From NCBI GenBank assembly GCA_964584495.1, contig CAZPAH010000083.1:1-12811 (forward strand): a stretch of 12,811 bases of DNA, written 5' to 3'. A model generated the notes under the pieces. The model had not been told where the DNA came from. It did not search any database and saw nothing but the letters and a program-made list of their open reading frames with translations. Source of the stretch: CAZPAH01 sp964584495 (GTDB lineage Bacteria; Krumholzibacteriota; Krumholzibacteriia; Krumholzibacteriales; Krumholzibacteriaceae). Made by a program: the position numbers and the translations under genes. This document shows, in pieces, positions 12,140-12,811 of the stretch (position 1 is its first letter; each line of letters starts with the position of its first letter).

Positions 12140-12811
12140 ATGGCTAACTTTCAACTGAGAGCTTTTTCGCCCTCCGACCTTCAATCGATAGGCCATCTCC
12201 AGCCCGAGGGCTGGGGGGATATCGCTTTTTTTTTCAACCTCTTCGTCCGTTCCAAGTTCTGCCGTCCGCTGATCGCCCGGGTCGACGGCGAGATAGTGGG
12301 CGTAGGAAACAGCATCTCAAACGGTCCTACGGGATGGCTCAGCCATATAATCGTATCGAGGGAATTCCGTTGCCGCGGAATAGGATACGCCTTGACGGCG
12401 GAAGCGATCTCGAGCCTTGAACGGGCCGGCTGCGGGAAGATTCTGCTTGTAGCCACCGATGACGGGGAGAAGGTCTATAGGAAATTCGGATTTGAAACCA
12501 CTTCCCTTTACCTTTTCTTCAAGGGAGGGACCACCGGGATCCCTTGCGCCGGAGGCCTGGTGAGCCGGATCGAGGCGGAGGATGAAGGGGCCGTTCTGAG
12601 GCTGGACAGGAATGTTTCAGGCGAGGACCGGGGGCATTTGATGAGGCTTTTCCCCGGTGGAGGGTGGGTGGTCCGCGGCGAGGGGCGAGGCGGGATAAGG
12701 GGGTTCTATCTGCCGGAAGTCGGTGAAGGGGTTATCGCCGCTTCGGACGAGGAGGCCGGAATAGAGCTTCTACGGATAAAGGCCGGCATGCCGGGAGAGA
12801 AGATTGTCCTA
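12140..12811 (+). CDS. GNAT acetyltransferase, runs off right edge
   Basis: The frame opens at an ATG two bases after the lepB stop and runs 224 codons to the edge with no stop. Residues 1-130 look like a GNAT domain: L-I-A-R-V-D-G-E-I-V-G-V-G, then H-I-I-V, then the acetyl-CoA loop R-C-R-G-I-G-Y-A-L (77-85, RxxGxG) and V-Y-R-K-F-G-F-E (112-119). From about 130 the pattern is less clear, with Gly-rich stretches around W-V-V-R-G-E-G-R-G-G-I-R-G-F and L-L-R-I-K-A-G, suggesting a second, possibly degenerate GNAT-like half. Double-domain GNATs of this sort (YitF-like) are known. A hairpin and nine-T run lie near its start. Translation is probably coupled to lepB. The substrate is unknown. Confidence 0.75.
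   Translation, partial: MANFQLRAFSPSDLQSIGHLQPEGWGDIAFFFNLFVRSKFCRPLIARVDGEIVGVGNSISNGPTGWLSHIIVSREFRCRGIGYALTAEAISSLERAGCGKILLVATDDGEKVYRKFGFETTSLYLFFKGGTTGIPCAGGLVSRIEAEDEGAVLRLDRNVSGEDRGHLMRLFPGGGWVVRGEGRGGIRGFYLPEVGEGVIAASDEEAGIELLRIKAGMPGEKIVL
12196..12234 (+). other. intragenic hairpin followed by T9 run
   Basis: CCAGCCC-GA-GGGCTGG (12199-12214) is a perfect inverted repeat, with weaker G-U pairing on its outside. It is followed by nine Ts at 12226-12234. The T run lies 11 bases from the perfect stem, too far for a standard intrinsic terminator. It is inside the GNAT gene near its start. Confidence 0.35.

Noticed and set aside
1..12811. CRISPR array, tRNA, insertion sequence, toxin-antitoxin or phage defence genes
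   Set aside because: Looked for on both strands; no regular direct repeats, cloverleaf, transposase or recognisable defence protein was seen.

Overview
The window reads as a piece of a metagenome-assembled genome from an uncultured Gram-negative (diderm) bacterium. A run of 10 Ns at 6207-6216 marks a scaffold join. The diderm cell plan is inferred from several exported beta-barrel-like proteins, signal-peptide proteins and lipoproteins. Ile ATA and Arg AGG/AGA codons are frequent and recognisable Shine-Dalgarno sites precede most genes. The mix of small orphan exported proteins with generic housekeeping genes resembles FCB-type candidate phyla (for example Eisenbacteria or Krumholzibacteriota), but this is an impression that I could not test.

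Layout, plus strand unless stated. 3-377: end of an alpha/beta hydrolase. 492-2158: three small exported proteins (a PsbP/DcrB-like probable lipoprotein, a chagasin-like lipoprotein and an orphan secreted protein). 2285-3016: a compact eukaryotic-like protein kinase behind its own promoter. 3171-3653: a COQ7-like diiron carboxylate protein. 3682-4896: an MFS transporter. 5019-5363: a stand-alone STAS (anti-anti-sigma) protein. 5421-6038: an outer-membrane beta-barrel. 6178-6853: a secreted orphan interrupted by the assembly gap in its signal peptide. 7060-8169: a 4-oxalocrotonate-tautomerase-like enzyme and a DUF3078-like outer-membrane protein. 8274-8744: a lipocalin-like lipoprotein. 10565-8813 on the minus strand: a two-gene operon of an MtnA/DrdI-type aldose-1-phosphate isomerase and a class II aldolase. 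10734-11324: a RimJ/RimL-type acetyltransferase. 11321-11464: what looks like the first 24 codons of a 3-methyladenine DNA glycosylase I (tag) gene, then a break. 11487-12137: signal peptidase I. 12140 to the edge: a second GNAT acetyltransferase.

Most neighbours look functionally unrelated. The clearest functional unit is the isomerase-aldolase pair, which fits SAM by-product salvage (the DHAP shunt, acting on 5-deoxyribose or methylthioribose 1-phosphate). The kinase next to the COQ7-like protein recalls the COQ8/COQ7 partnership of quinone biosynthesis, but the kinase is not of the COQ8/UbiB family and the link is only a hypothesis. I see no CRISPR array, tRNA, rRNA, insertion sequence or recognisable defence system. 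The longest stretch without a gene is 206 bases (6854-7059), in which I see no convincing element other than the ribosome binding site of the tautomerase gene.
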